A stretch of DNA of 61,018 bases from Verrucomicrobiaceae bacterium (GCA_019694165.1 JAIBCL010000037.1:1-61018), one strand, 5' to 3'. Shown: positions 49,229-58,670, counted from the stretch's first letter. Notes: generated by a model not told the origin, from the letters alone. Numbers and translations: made by a program.

Positions 49229-50698
49229 ATGTCCCGCACCATGAACACGCCAGCCCCAGCCCCCTCTCGTCGTCGCTTTCTTCAGACTTCATTCGCCGCA
49301 GCGGCTTCGTTGCCCGCATGGGCCGCGCCGCTCGGTGCGAACAGTGATGTGCGCGTCGCCACGATCGGATTTCGCGGGCGCGGCAGCGGTCACATTAAGG
49401 AACTGCTCGCGATTCCCGGCGTGCGGCTCGTGGCTCTTTGTGATGTGGATCAGGATGTGATCGACAAGCGCGTGGCCGAACTGGCGAAGAATGACATCAA
49501 GGTGAAGACCTATCGCGACTTTCGCGAATGCTGCGCGGACAAGGACATCGACGCGGTGACGATCGCGACGCCCAATCACAGCCATGTGCTGATCGCGCTC
49601 ACTGCATTGCAGCATGGCAAGCATGTGTATGTCGAGAAGCCGGTGAGCCACAATTTGCTGGAGAGCGCGAAGCTGATGGCTGCGGCGAAGAAAGCGGCGG
49701 AGAAAGGGATCATCGTGCAGCACGGCATGCAGCGCCGGTCCGATATCGGCTGGGCCTCGGCGATGCAGTGGGTGAAGGAGGGGCACATCGGGAAGACCAT
49801 GCTTTCTCACGCGCTCGTCCATGGCATGAGGCTGAGCATTGGAAAGGTCGATGGTCCGCAGCAACCGCCGGCGCCGGTCGATTACAAACTGTGGTCGGCT
49901 CCGCGGCCGGAGATGCCGATCATGCGAAAGCAATTCCACTACGACTGGCACTGGCAGTGGCCGTATGGCGGCGGCGACATAGGCAACCAGGGGCCGCATC
50001 AATACGACGTGGCGCGCTGGGCGCTCGGCGACCCTGACGTGCTGCCGAAGCGCGTGATGAGTTTTGGCAATCGCTGGGGCTACATTGATGACGGCCAGAG
50101 CGCGAACTGCCAGCTCGCTTTCCATCCGTACGAACCGGTGCCACTGATCATGGACAAGTTCGGCCTTCCGATGCGCGGCCTCGATGCGAAGACAGGCGAG
50201 CCGCCTTACAAAGGCATCCGCACGGGCAACATCATCCACTGCGAGGGCGGTTACGTGGCGGAATCAAAGGCATATGATCACGGGGGCAAGACCATCACAA
50301 AGTTTGAGAACTTCCTCATGGGGCCGGATCACATGAAGAATTTCATCGATTCGGTGCGCGCCGGAAAGTACACGAAGGATGTGCTGCACATCCGTCACGG
50401 TCACGCCGCCGCCTGTTTGTCCCACATGGCGAACGTCTCGTATCGCGTCGGCAAGGCGATGAGGGCGGAGGAAGTGAAGGAGCGGTTGGAGGGAGACAAG
50501 TTTGGCCAGGAGATCTTCGCGGAATTTCAGAAAAACCTCGCCAACAACGGCATCGACCTCGCGGCGCAGCCGATCGTCGCCGGCCCCTGGCTCGACTACG
50601 ATCCGGCGACAAATCGCTTCACCGGTGAATTCGCCGCCGAAGCGAACAAGCTGTGCGAAGAAGAATACGCAAAGGGCTTCGAACTGCCGGAGGCATGA
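49229..50698 (+). CDS. Tat-exported Gfo/Idh/MocA-family oxidoreductase
   Basis: 489 residues from the ATG at 49229 (a TTG-started frame extends to 49175; an ATG four codons further in also fits). The N-terminus carries a twin-arginine signal, SRRRFLQTSFAAAASLPAWA, so the enzyme is exported folded. The Rossmann domain starts VRVATIGFRGRGSGHIKELL, and the family motif is HVYVEKPVSHNLLES with the conserved EKP lysine. The second domain contains YDWHWQWPYGGGDIGNQGPH and QYDVARWALGD. By the family it is an NAD(P)-dependent sugar or inositol-type oxidoreductase with pre-bound cofactor. This Tat class is very frequent in Verrucomicrobiota and Planctomycetota. The substrate is unknown. Confidence 0.93.
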   Translation: MSRTMNTPAPAPSRRRFLQTSFAAAASLPAWAAPLGANSDVRVATIGFRGRGSGHIKELLAIPGVRLVALCDVDQDVIDKRVAELAKNDIKVKTYRDFRECCADKDIDAVTIATPNHSHVLIALTALQHGKHVYVEKPVSHNLLESAKLMAAAKKAAEKGIIVQHGMQRRSDIGWASAMQWVKEGHIGKTMLSHALVHGMRLSIGKVDGPQQPPAPVDYKLWSAPRPEMPIMRKQFHYDWHWQWPYGGGDIGNQGPHQYDVARWALGDPDVLPKRVMSFGNRWGYIDDGQSANCQLAFHPYEPVPLIMDKFGLPMRGLDAKTGEPPYKGIRTGNIIHCEGGYVAESKAYDHGGKTITKFENFLMGPDHMKNFIDSVRAGKYTKDVLHIRHGHAAACLSHMANVSYRVGKAMRAEEVKERLEGDKFGQEIFAEFQKNLANNGIDLAAQPIVAGPWLDYDPATNRFTGEFAAEANKLCEEEYAKGFELPEA

Positions 50699-50753
50699 GA
50701 TGCCGTTGGCTAGACCGGCGCGCCCTCGACATCCTTTCGCACCCCACGGCGCT

Positions 50754-52571
50754 TCACTGCTTCGCCGTCGCGTGTTTCGCCACGTCCCAGCGGACGCGGT
50801 CGGCGTAGTAGGCCATCATCACATTCAGGCCGCCGGTGGCGGGCATCGGTGTGGCCATGAGCGGGTAGATGGCGGTATAGGGAAACTCTGCCACCGGACG
50901 CACCTCCTGCTGGAAGGCGATCATCGGGCCGCGATAGACGATGTCCGCCCACTCGCGGTAGGTGCTCTCGAAGATGTCGGTGAGGAGCTTGACCTTCGCG
51001 GAGATGGGCGTGATGACGAAGCCGGCCACGGCGATCTTTTGCGCGTCGAGCTTCGCCTTCATGATCGGAAACTGTTTTCGCTCGACCGGCATCCACACGG
51101 CGGTGCGGTCGGCATACCAGGCGATGGCCCACGGCGCGTCCGAGAAAAGCACTTCATTCTCGTCCACAAACTTTGAGAGCCGCTCGATGCGGTCCGGCAG
51201 ATATGGCGGCCACTGGGCGAGCTGGCCGCGGAAAGCAATGCCGATGCGCAAGGCCGTGGGCAGTTTGGTGAACATCGGCATGGCGGAGATCAAGATCACG
51301 ATGATGGCGTAGCCCCACTGCCGCCAGAACCAGCCGCTCTCCAGGTTCAACCGCGCCCAGAACATGGCGAGCATCGCCAGGCCGAAGCCGCTCATCGCCG
51401 GCACGAGGGCGCAGAAGAGATCGTTTTCGTCCGGTTCGCCGATTTTCAAACCGAGAAGCGCCATGCCTGAGGCGGCCAGCAGCCACACGATGGCGACCGC
51501 CCAGCGCACGGCGCCGACCTCAGGGCGACGGAAGCGGTGCAGCAGCGCAAAAAAGAATACGAACGCCGGCAGCACCGCGCCGAAGTGATTGAAGACATCG
51601 AGCCACTGGGACTGGAAGTTCAGCGCGAGTTTGCGGAAGAGTGAATCCACCGCCACGGGGGGGTTCATCAGTATGAAATCACGCTGGAGGGACTCGTCCG
51701 AGCCATAGACGAGAAGTGATTGAAACGTGGCCTTCGCCGCGCCGAGCGCGTCACCGCACAGGACAAAATTCCGCATGCACATGCCCGCAAGGCAGGCTAG
51801 CGGAACCGATCCCACGAGCACCACCGCAGCCGTCCGGCGCTCCTTCATGAGCATGGCGCACGCCACGATGAAGCCGAGCACGATCCAAAGGGCCATCCAG
51901 TGGGTGAGCGCCAGCAGGCCGCATGAGACGCCGATGCCGGCCAGCGCACGCCAGGGACTGACCTCGGCACCCACGCGCGCCAGCGCATGAGTGAAACACC
52001 AGAATCCCAGCGCCGTCCATAGCATCACAAGCGCCTGCGGACTGCCGCTGACCGCGATCTCCCACAATGGCTGGCAGAGCACGAGGACCAACGCAGTGAA
52101 AATGGCGATCTGATCGTCGAAAAGGCGGCGCATCGTCACATGGGTGAGTGCGATGGCGAGCAGATACCAGAATGCACCGAGGCCGCCGATGACGCGGTCG
52201 AGCAAATACATGGCGCTGCCGGTGGTGGGGTCGTACGCCGACCACTTTTCCAGAGCCTTGAAGAACGGTGCCCAGATGAGCGGCTGAAGCGGCGGCTGCG
52301 CGGTGTCCGGCAGGCCCGTGACGGTGGCATCCTTGCCGGCGGACATCATCTGCTGCCATGCATACGGCCGCACAAACTTCGTGTGGAAGCCGCGGCCGCG
52401 GGCGATCTCGCGGGCGATCTGCGCCTGGTCCATCCCCGTGGCGCTGCTCAGTCCGCGGAAAATGCCAAACACCTGGATGAGCGAGACGGCGACGAGCAGG
52501 ACGTAGAATGAAAGTGAGATGGCGCGGCTGTAGTTCGGGCGCGGCAGGTTGATGGGCGCGTGCTCGCTCAT
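50754..52571 (-). CDS. Polytopic membrane protein, GT-C (dolichol-mannosyltransferase/PMT-like) type
   Basis: 605 residues with an N-terminal helix (AISLSFYVLLVAVSLIQVFG), then a hydrophilic loop carrying paired acidic residues (near TGMDQAQIAREIARGRGFHT). About ten further hydrophobic segments follow, and a soluble C-terminal tail of about 140 residues (LPDRIERLSKFVDENEVLFS). That layout, with a conserved loop after helix 1 and a soluble tail, is that of GT-C glycosyltransferases, but the family is not certain. Its start overlaps the stop of the NtrC-type regulator by 4 bp, so both are on one transcript with the regulator first. Confidence 0.72.
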   Translation of the reverse strand: MSEHAPINLPRPNYSRAISLSFYVLLVAVSLIQVFGIFRGLSSATGMDQAQIAREIARGRGFHTKFVRPYAWQQMMSAGKDATVTGLPDTAQPPLQPLIWAPFFKALEKWSAYDPTTGSAMYLLDRVIGGLGAFWYLLAIALTHVTMRRLFDDQIAIFTALVLVLCQPLWEIAVSGSPQALVMLWTALGFWCFTHALARVGAEVSPWRALAGIGVSCGLLALTHWMALWIVLGFIVACAMLMKERRTAAVVLVGSVPLACLAGMCMRNFVLCGDALGAAKATFQSLLVYGSDESLQRDFILMNPPVAVDSLFRKLALNFQSQWLDVFNHFGAVLPAFVFFFALLHRFRRPEVGAVRWAVAIVWLLAASGMALLGLKIGEPDENDLFCALVPAMSGFGLAMLAMFWARLNLESGWFWRQWGYAIIVILISAMPMFTKLPTALRIGIAFRGQLAQWPPYLPDRIERLSKFVDENEVLFSDAPWAIAWYADRTAVWMPVERKQFPIMKAKLDAQKIAVAGFVITPISAKVKLLTDIFESTYREWADIVYRGPMIAFQQEVRPVAEFPYTAIYPLMATPMPATGGLNVMMAYYADRVRWDVAKHATAKQ

Positions 52572-54025
52572 GCGTCGGTTGTGTTTTCAGCGGCGGGTTT
52601 CTTCTTTTTCCGCACGAGGTCCATCTCCTTGAGCTTGCGCTGCATGGTGCGGCGGCTCAGGCCGAGCAGCGCGGCTGCTTCGGTGCGGTTGTGATTCGTG
52701 CGCTCGAGCGCCTCGCGGATGAAGAGCTTCTCCATGCGCTCGATGTTCAGATCAAAACCGGGCGCATGCATCGGCGGTGCGCTGGCCGGCGCGGGGGCGT
52801 CCGTCCCTCTCGCCGGCTGCATCACGGGCACGCGCAGGCCGGGCACCCCTGACTGCGAGAGGTAGGACGGCAGATGCCTGAGCATGACGCGCGGCGTGGT
52901 GCTCATCACCACGCCGTGCTCGATCACCGTGCGCAGCTCGCGGACATTGCCAGGCCAGTCGTAGTTCATCAACGCCGGCATCACTTCCTCGTCCAGGGGC
53001 TTCGGTGGCTTCCCGTTCGTGTCGGCGAGGTCTTTGAGGAAGTGATCCGCGAGCACGGCGATGTCGCTCTTCCGTTCGCGCAATGGAGGCATGTGAATGG
53101 TCACCACGCGGAGCCGCCAGTAGAGGTCTTCGCGAAACTTTCCTTCCTCCACCAGCTTCGCGAGGTCCTTGTTGGTCGCGGCGATTACGCGCACATCGAT
53201 CTTGACCGGCTTGTTGCCGCCGACCCGCTCGATGGTGTGCTCGCCGAGCGCGCGCAGCAGCTTCACCTGCACGCTCGCGTCGATCTCGCCGATCTCGTCG
53301 AGGAAGAGAGTGCCGCCGTCGGCCAGTTCGAACCGGCCGATGCGCCGGTCCTGTGCGCCGGTGAAGGCTCCTTTTTCGTGGCCGAACAGCTCGCTCTCCA
53401 GAATCTGCGGCGATAGCGCGGCGCAGTGCACCACGACCATCTTCTGCTTCGGGCGGCCGCTGAGATTGTGCAGCGCGTGCGCGACGAGTTCTTTGCCCGT
53501 GCCGCTCTCGCCTTCGATCAAAACGGTCGCGCGCGTCGGCGCCACCTGCTGCACCGTTTCGAGCACCGGCTTCATGATTTCGCTCTGCCCGAGGATGCCT
53601 TCGATGGAAAACTTCCGCTCTACCTGCCTGCGCAGTTCCTTGTTCTCCACCTCCAGCGTGCGGCTGCGCAGCGCGCGTTTGATCAGCAGGTCCACTTCGT
53701 CGAGGTTCAGCGGCTTGGTGACGAAGTGATAAGCGCCGCGCCGCATCGCCTCCACCGCCGTATCGACGGACCCGTAGGCGGTCATCATGATGCACACCGG
53801 CGGTTTCGGCAGCTTCAGCGCTTCATCCAGCAGCTTCATCCCGTCGTCTTCCTTGAGCCGCAAATCGGTGAGCATCACGTCGATGGGATCGTTTTTCAGA
53901 TACTCCAGCGCTTCGGCCGCGCTGGCGGCCACATAGCAGTCAAACTCGTCCTCCAAAGCCTGACGAAGCCCTTCGCGCGTGGCTTTTTCGTCGTCGACGA
54001 TGAGAACAGTGGCGGTGTCAGTCAT
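52568..54025 (-). CDS. Sigma-54-dependent response regulator (NtrC family)
   Basis: 485 residues. Receiver domain 1-120: ATVLIVDDEKATREGL, phospho-acceptor Asp in IDVMLTDLRLKEDDG, conserved Lys in HFVTKPLNLDE. The central AAA+ domain has Walker A GESGTGKE and the sigma-54-contacting loop GAFTGA in HEKGAFTGAQDRRIG. GGTLFLDEIGEID is its Walker B. The C-terminal Fis-type helix-turn-helix is NHNRTEAAALLGLSRRTMQR. It therefore activates sigma-54 promoters after phosphorylation. No sensor histidine kinase is adjacent on either side; upstream is 189 bp of gap followed by lysA. It is coupled by a 4-bp overlap to the membrane glycosyltransferase-like gene. Confidence 0.95.
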   Translation of the reverse strand: MTDTATVLIVDDEKATREGLRQALEDEFDCYVAASAAEALEYLKNDPIDVMLTDLRLKEDDGMKLLDEALKLPKPPVCIMMTAYGSVDTAVEAMRRGAYHFVTKPLNLDEVDLLIKRALRSRTLEVENKELRRQVERKFSIEGILGQSEIMKPVLETVQQVAPTRATVLIEGESGTGKELVAHALHNLSGRPKQKMVVVHCAALSPQILESELFGHEKGAFTGAQDRRIGRFELADGGTLFLDEIGEIDASVQVKLLRALGEHTIERVGGNKPVKIDVRVIAATNKDLAKLVEEGKFREDLYWRLRVVTIHMPPLRERKSDIAVLADHFLKDLADTNGKPPKPLDEEVMPALMNYDWPGNVRELRTVIEHGVVMSTTPRVMLRHLPSYLSQSGVPGLRVPVMQPARGTDAPAPASAPPMHAPGFDLNIERMEKLFIREALERTNHNRTEAAALLGLSRRTMQRKLKEMDLVRKKKKPAAENTTDA

Positions 54026-54214
54026 GGCATCGCGGATTTCGTGGATGGCTCCGGTCAGTGAAGGTTGGAGCGTCCCTATTTCGCCGCCACCGCGATCCGA
54101 CGCAAGGTCGGATGTGGAATGGCGGCGAGTTTGTCTCGCGGGCCGTGACGAGCCGGAAACACGGCAGATGCCGGTCTTGTCGTATGGTGCGGATCCTTCG
54201 AACCGTGTTCGGTG

Positions 54215-55513
54215 TCAGATTGGGAGGTGCTCGCCGCGGATCAGGTCATCGAGCGTCTGTCGCTCGCGGACGAGATGCGCCTCTTTTCCATCGACGAGCA
54301 CTTCGGCGGCGAGGGGGCGCGAGTTGTAGTTCGAGGCCATGCTGAAGCCGTAGGCTCCTGAGCTGAGGACGGCGAGGTAGTCGCCTTCCTTCACCGGCGG
54401 CAGATCGCGATCTTGCGCGAGAAAATCGCCTGTTTCGCAGATGGGACCCACCACGTCGGCTTTGTGCGTCTCGGTGGAGACCGGTTTCTCTACCGGGGTG
54501 ACTTGGTGCCAGCCTTCGTAAAGCGTGGGACGGATGAGATCGTTCATGCCGGCATCGACGATGACGAAATCCTTCGCAGAGCCTTTTTTCTCGAAGAGCA
54601 CCTTCGTGACCAGCGCTCCTGCATTGCCGACCATGAACCGGCCGGGCTCGAAGAGGATGCGCAACCCGAGAGGCTCGAGCAGCGGCACGACGGCGTCCGC
54701 GTAAGCCTGGATGGTCAGCGGGTGGGACTCATTGCCCTCGCGCGACCACCAGTCGGCGCTGCCGGAGTCGAGACTGTTCTTGTAAACGATGCCGAGTCCG
54801 CCGCCGATGCTGAAGAACTTGAGACCGTGATCTTCCTTCATCTGGCGCACGAGCGGGACAACCTTGGTCACCGCTTCCACAAACGGTTCCACGCTCGTAA
54901 GCTGCGAGCCGATGTGCATTTGCAGCCCCTTGATCTCGAGGTGAGGGCATTCGGCGGCGATGGTTGCATACACTTCGGCGATGCGATCGAAGTCGATGCC
55001 GAACTTGTTCTCCTTCTTGCCGGTCGTGATCTTCGCATGCGTCTTGGCATCGACGTTCGGATTCACGCGCACGGCGACCGGGGCCCTTTTTCCCAACTCG
55101 CCCGCGATCTCATTAATGAAGCGCAGCTCGGCCTCCGACTCCGCATTGAAGCAGTAGATGCCTTCGCGCAGCGCATATTCGATTTCGGAGCGAGTCTTGC
55201 CGACGCCGGCAAAGGTGCAGTTTGAAGCCTTGCCACCCGCCCTGACAACGCGAAAAAGCTCGCCGCCCGACACGATGTCGAAGCCGCCGCCCATCGAAGC
55301 GATGACATTGAGCACGGCAAGGTTCGAGTTAGCCTTCACCGCGTAGCAGATGAGGTGATCGAGGCGGTCCAGCGCACCATCGAGCCGGGTGAAATGGTCG
55401 CGGATCGTGGCGCTGCTGTACACGTATAGCGGCGTGCCGTGCTTCTCGGCAAGATGGCCGAGATCGACGCTCTCGGCGTGAAGGCGGCCCTGGACGTAGC
55501 GAAAACTGTGCAT
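54215..55513 (-). CDS. lysA: Diaminopimelate decarboxylase
   Basis: 432 residues from the ATG at 55513; the frame extends 24 codons further with a proline/arginine-rich leader that looks non-coding. It converts meso-diaminopimelate to lysine. PLP-lysine K60 is in LICYAVKANSNLAVLN. GGFDIVSGGELFRVVRAG follows. The PLP phosphate loop is SIGGGLGI, and the substrate-binding EPGRFMVGNAGAL and the catalytic cysteine of GPICETGDFLAQDRDLPP are present. All hallmark motifs of the fold type III alanine-racemase-like decarboxylase are intact. It is divergent from the cysteine operon with 144 bp between. Confidence 0.96.
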   Translation of the reverse strand: MHSFRYVQGRLHAESVDLGHLAEKHGTPLYVYSSATIRDHFTRLDGALDRLDHLICYAVKANSNLAVLNVIASMGGGFDIVSGGELFRVVRAGGKASNCTFAGVGKTRSEIEYALREGIYCFNAESEAELRFINEIAGELGKRAPVAVRVNPNVDAKTHAKITTGKKENKFGIDFDRIAEVYATIAAECPHLEIKGLQMHIGSQLTSVEPFVEAVTKVVPLVRQMKEDHGLKFFSIGGGLGIVYKNSLDSGSADWWSREGNESHPLTIQAYADAVVPLLEPLGLRILFEPGRFMVGNAGALVTKVLFEKKGSAKDFVIVDAGMNDLIRPTLYEGWHQVTPVEKPVSTETHKADVVGPICETGDFLAQDRDLPPVKEGDYLAVLSSGAYGFSMASNYNSRPLAAEVLVDGKEAHLVRERQTLDDLIRGEHLPI

Positions 55514-55613
55514 AAAGGGCGGCTTAGATAGCAGAGAAGACGGACGGTGCAACCGCAGGGGCGGTGCCCGACTTGGGCGCGGCAACCGGTGCCCTTGGCT
55601 GGCAAGACGTTAA

Positions 55614-55631
55614 ATACCCCTTTACAGGTAT
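55614..55631. promoter_or_regulatory. Inverted repeat in the AT-rich segment upstream of cysH
   Basis: ATACC (55614-55618) and GGTAT (55627-55631) form a short inverted repeat with 8 bp between, in the only AT-rich patch of the 144-bp divergent region. It lies about 27-45 bp before the cysH start, where an operator overlapping the promoter might be. The GC-rich hairpin-prone half (about 55540-55600) shows no riboswitch I know. Confidence 0.3.
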
Positions 55632-55657
55632 GATTTGCGGGTAAATATACGCGCCCC

Positions 55658-56317
55658 ATGACACCCACCCAGATCGACATCATTCTCGAAGGACTCCAAG
55701 GCCACTCCGCTCTTGAGATCACCCGCTGGGCCGTAAACGAAGGCCGGGGCGCTGCCATCGTGACGACGAACTTCCGCCCGTATGAGTCGATCATTTTGCA
55801 CCTCGCCACTCGCTTCGGCCTGGAGATTCCGGTGCTGTGGGTGGATCACGGCACAAATCTGCCGGAGACTTATCGCTTTGCTGAAAAGTGCCGCGAGCAG
55901 TTCTCGCTCAATCTGAAACCTTACCTGCCACTGATGACCTCTGCCCACTGGCTGGCCCTTAACGGTGGCCAGATCCCGATGCCAGACGAAGTGGCACGCG
56001 TGGAGTCCTTCAGCCGGATCATGAAATTGGAGCCTTTCGAACGCGGGATGCGCGAACTGGCCCCCAAAGTCTGGATCACCGCGCTGCGCAAGGAGCAGAA
56101 TCCGCAGCGCGCGGCGTCGCTGAAGCCGGTGATGTGGGACACGAAATTCAACTGCCTCAAGGTCAATCCCATCCTCGAATGGACCGCGAAGGAAATGGAC
56201 GCCTACCTCGCCGAGCACAACCTGCCGAACGAGCGCACCTACTACGACCCTGCGAAAGGCGACGAAAAGCACGAGTGCGGGCTGCACGCGCCGCTCACGA
56301 CGAACTATTCGATCTGA
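55658..56317 (+). CDS. cysH: Phosphoadenylyl-sulfate reductase
   Basis: 219 residues. It reduces PAPS to sulfite with thioredoxin. ALEITRWAVNEGRGAAIVTT is the start of the adenylyl-binding fold, IPVLWVDHGTNLPETYRF is the family's WxDTG-like region, and VWITALRKEQNPQRAA is the R-E-Q motif that contacts the substrate. The catalytic cysteine is in HECGLH near residue 210. The CC and CxxC pair that binds the 4Fe-4S cluster of APS-type reductases is absent, so the PAPS type is favoured; that would require an APS kinase, perhaps as a CysC extension of the truncated cysN. It is the first gene of the operon. Confidence 0.88.
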   Translation: MTPTQIDIILEGLQGHSALEITRWAVNEGRGAAIVTTNFRPYESIILHLATRFGLEIPVLWVDHGTNLPETYRFAEKCREQFSLNLKPYLPLMTSAHWLALNGGQIPMPDEVARVESFSRIMKLEPFERGMRELAPKVWITALRKEQNPQRAASLKPVMWDTKFNCLKVNPILEWTAKEMDAYLAEHNLPNERTYYDPAKGDEKHECGLHAPLTTNYSI

Positions 56318-56336
56318 GCCTCCCGCCTCCTCCGCC

Positions 56337-57086
56337 ATGCTGCCGGACCACTTTCTCCTTTACGTTCTCGCTGGATTCGTCGCCCAGATCATCGACGGCG
56401 CCCTTGGAATGGCCTATGGCATCACGGCTTCGTCGTTGCTCATTTCGTTTGGTGTGCCGCCGGCCGCGACGAGCGCCACGGTCCATGCCGCAGAATGCTT
56501 CACCACGGGGGCTTCCGCCATCTCGCATCACGCGTTTGGAAACGTGGACAAGTTCCTCTTCCGCCGCCTTCTCCTGCCGGCGGTCATTGGCGCTGTCATC
56601 GGGGCTTATGTGCTCTCCTCCTTTCCAGGCGACAAATTGAAACCCTACATCGCCGCCTACCTTCTGGTCATGGGCGGGGTCATCATTGTGAAGGCGTTCA
56701 TGCACTTTCCTTCGCGGAATGTCACCAGTCATCTCGCTCCGCTCGGCTTCTTCGGCGCGATGATCGACGCTCTCGGTGGCGGTGGCTGGGGGCCGATCGT
56801 TGCTTCGAACCTCATCGCTCGTGGCAATCACATCCGCATCACCGTCGGCAGCGTTAACGCCGTCGAATTCTTCGTGACCGTTGCGGCATCGATCACCTTC
56901 TTCATCACGCTCGGCCTCACTCACTGGCAGGTGATTCTCGGTCTCGCGCTCGGCGGCGTGGCGGCGGCACCGCTCGGGGCGTGGCTCTCGAAGCACATCC
57001 CTGTCCGACCTTTCATGGTGCTGGTCGGACTTCTCATCATGACGCTCAGCACCCGCAATCTGCTCTTGGCGTTCCACGTCATCTGA
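56337..57086 (+). CDS. TauE/SafE (TSUP) family anion transporter
   Basis: 249 residues, about seven or eight membrane helices. AGFVAQIIDGALGMAYGITA is the first half of the family's repeat, with the conserved DGxxGMGYG-type motif. ALGGGGWGPIVASNLIARG in the centre is the second repeat's motif GGGG-W-GP, and VNAVEFFVTVAASITF follows. Members transport sulfite, sulfonates or sulfate. Between cysH and cysD (20 bp and 31 bp spacing) it most likely imports sulfate or exports excess sulfite; direction is not decided by the sequence. Confidence 0.88.
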   Translation: MLPDHFLLYVLAGFVAQIIDGALGMAYGITASSLLISFGVPPAATSATVHAAECFTTGASAISHHAFGNVDKFLFRRLLLPAVIGAVIGAYVLSSFPGDKLKPYIAAYLLVMGGVIIVKAFMHFPSRNVTSHLAPLGFFGAMIDALGGGGWGPIVASNLIARGNHIRITVGSVNAVEFFVTVAASITFFITLGLTHWQVILGLALGGVAAAPLGAWLSKHIPVRPFMVLVGLLIMTLSTRNLLLAFHVI

Positions 57087-57117
57087 TACTAACCTGCACG
57101 CCCTTTTCCCGCTTCCC

Positions 57118-58023
57118 ATGGCCCTCACTCATCTGCAATACCTCGAATCCGAGGCGATCTATATTCTCCGCGAGACAGCCGCCCAGTTTCAAAAGCCCGC
57201 GCTTCTTTTCTCCGGCGGGAAGGACTCCATCGTTATGGCCTGGCTCGCGCGAAAGGCGTTCTATCCGGCAAAGCTTCCGTTTCCGCTGCTGCACGTCGAC
57301 ACCGGTCACAACTTCCCGGAAGCGATGACCTATCGCGACTGGTTCGTGAAGGAAATCCACGCCGATCTCGTCGTCGGCAGCGTGCAGAAATCGATCGATG
57401 ACGGCCGCGTCGTCGAAGAGAAGGGCCACAACGCCAGTCGCAACAAGCTCCAGACCGTGACGCTGCTCGACACGATCGAAGAGCATCAGTTCGACGCCTG
57501 CCTCGGCGGTGGTCGCCGCGACGAAGAGAAGGCCCGCGCAAAGGAGCGCTTCTTCTCGCATCGCGATCAATTTGGCCAGTGGGACCCGAAGAACCAGCGC
57601 CCTGAGCTTTGGAACATCTTCAACGGCCGCAAACACTTCGGTGAACACTTCCGCGTCTTCCCGCTCAGCAACTGGACCGAGATGGACGTGTGGCAATACA
57701 TCCGCCAGGAAAAGATCCCGCTGCCCACGCTCTACTTCACGCATCAGCGAAAGATCATCGAGCGCCACGGTCAGCTCCTCGATGCCGAGACTGGCTTTGT
57801 CCAGCTTCTCGACGAAGAAAAGCCACGCGTGAAGGAGATGACCATCCGCTTCCGCACCGTCGGCGATGCCACCTGCACCGGAGCCGTCGAGAGCACCGCC
57901 AGCACCATCGATGAAGTCGTCGCCGAAGTCGCCGCCGCCCGCCAGACCGAGCGCGGCACCCGTGCCGACGACAAACGCAGCGAGACGGCCATGGAGGACA
58001 GGAAGAAAGAGGGCTACTTCTAA
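57118..58023 (+). CDS. cysD: Sulfate adenylyltransferase subunit 2
   Basis: 301 residues. With CysN it makes APS from sulfate and ATP. The PP-loop is LFSGGKDSIVMAWLARKAF. LLHVDTGHNFPEAMTYRD, FDACLGGGRRDEEKARAKER and VFPLSNWTEMDVWQYIRQE are all hallmarks of CysD. The C-terminal part ends MEDRKKEGYF, as usual. Length and motifs are complete. Normally cysN follows directly; here four open frames (58050-59831) separate them, all in the same direction, so transcription through to cysN is still possible. Confidence 0.96.
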   Translation: MALTHLQYLESEAIYILRETAAQFQKPALLFSGGKDSIVMAWLARKAFYPAKLPFPLLHVDTGHNFPEAMTYRDWFVKEIHADLVVGSVQKSIDDGRVVEEKGHNASRNKLQTVTLLDTIEEHQFDACLGGGRRDEEKARAKERFFSHRDQFGQWDPKNQRPELWNIFNGRKHFGEHFRVFPLSNWTEMDVWQYIRQEKIPLPTLYFTHQRKIIERHGQLLDAETGFVQLLDEEKPRVKEMTIRFRTVGDATCTGAVESTASTIDEVVAEVAAARQTERGTRADDKRSETAMEDRKKEGYF

Positions 58024-58049
58024 ACCGCCGCTTGTGATAGAATCCAGCC

Positions 58050-58283
58050 ATGATCACCACCGAACTTCAACTTACGGAACGCGAGTACTCTGATGTCGAA
58101 GCCGTTGCAAAGCTGCTCGGCAAGTCCGTCGAGCAGGTGATGCACGATGCGGTGCAATCCTTCGCGATTCGCTCCCGCATCGAACGCCAAAAGCGCCGCC
58201 TTGATGCGGCCTTCGGAATGTGGAAGGACAACCCCGGCATCCCTGACTACCGGAAGGATCGCGACGAAGGCAGCCGCTATTGA
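58050..58283 (+). CDS. VapB-like antitoxin
   Basis: 77 residues just before the PIN-domain gene, 6 bp apart. The first half is a short DNA-binding-like region (ELQLTEREYSDVEAVAKLLG, VEQVMHDAVQSFAIRSRIER), and the charged C-terminal tail (FGMWKDNPGIPDYRKDRDEG) would bind the toxin. Size and order fit a type II antitoxin. The exact DNA-binding class is not clear; it may be a ribbon-helix-helix or MerR-like variant. It inserts 26 bp after cysD. Confidence 0.75.
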   Translation: MITTELQLTEREYSDVEAVAKLLGKSVEQVMHDAVQSFAIRSRIERQKRRLDAAFGMWKDNPGIPDYRKDRDEGSRY

Positions 58284-58289
58284 ATTCAA

Positions 58290-58670
58290 ATGGCGGCACT
58301 CTTTGACACCGACATTCTGATCGACTTCCTGCGCGGTCTGCAGGAAGCAAAAGATGCGTTGGATGTGGATCGCCCGGACATCTACGTCTCCGTCATCACC
58401 GTCGCCGAGCTTTATCAAGGTGTGCGTGACGGAGCCGAGCGCACTTGTCTCGACGAATTGATCGAAGACCTCATCGTGCTCGACGTCGAACAGGACATCG
58501 CCGTCACGGGCGGCCTGCACCGCCGCGCACACAAGCAATCACACGGCAGCGGCCTCGATGACTGCCTCATTGCCGCTACCGCCGAGCACTACAATCTGAC
58601 CTTGAAAACGCTGAACACCCGGCACTTCCCGATGGTGAAGACCGTCTTGGCACCCTACTCAAAGCCATGA
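58290..58670 (+). CDS. PIN-domain toxin, VapC-like
   Basis: 126 residues. PIN acidic residues: ALFDTDILIDFLRG at the N-terminus, TVAELYQGV, and GLDDCLIAATAEHYNL near the end. These give the Asp/Glu/Asp-Asp set of an RNase that cuts tRNA or rRNA. It is preceded by an antitoxin-like gene and its stop overlaps the start of the next small gene by 4 bp. As for VapC, activity would be kept in check by the antitoxin and released under stress. Complete by length. Confidence 0.9.
   Translation: MAALFDTDILIDFLRGLQEAKDALDVDRPDIYVSVITVAELYQGVRDGAERTCLDELIEDLIVLDVEQDIAVTGGLHRRAHKQSHGSGLDDCLIAATAEHYNLTLKTLNTRHFPMVKTVLAPYSKP

Noticed and set aside
55514..55657. Riboswitch in the lysA-cysH divergent region
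   Set aside because: GC-rich hairpins are present around 55540-55600 but no known SAM/SAH or lysine riboswitch core could be matched, so only the short inverted repeat is listed at low confidence.
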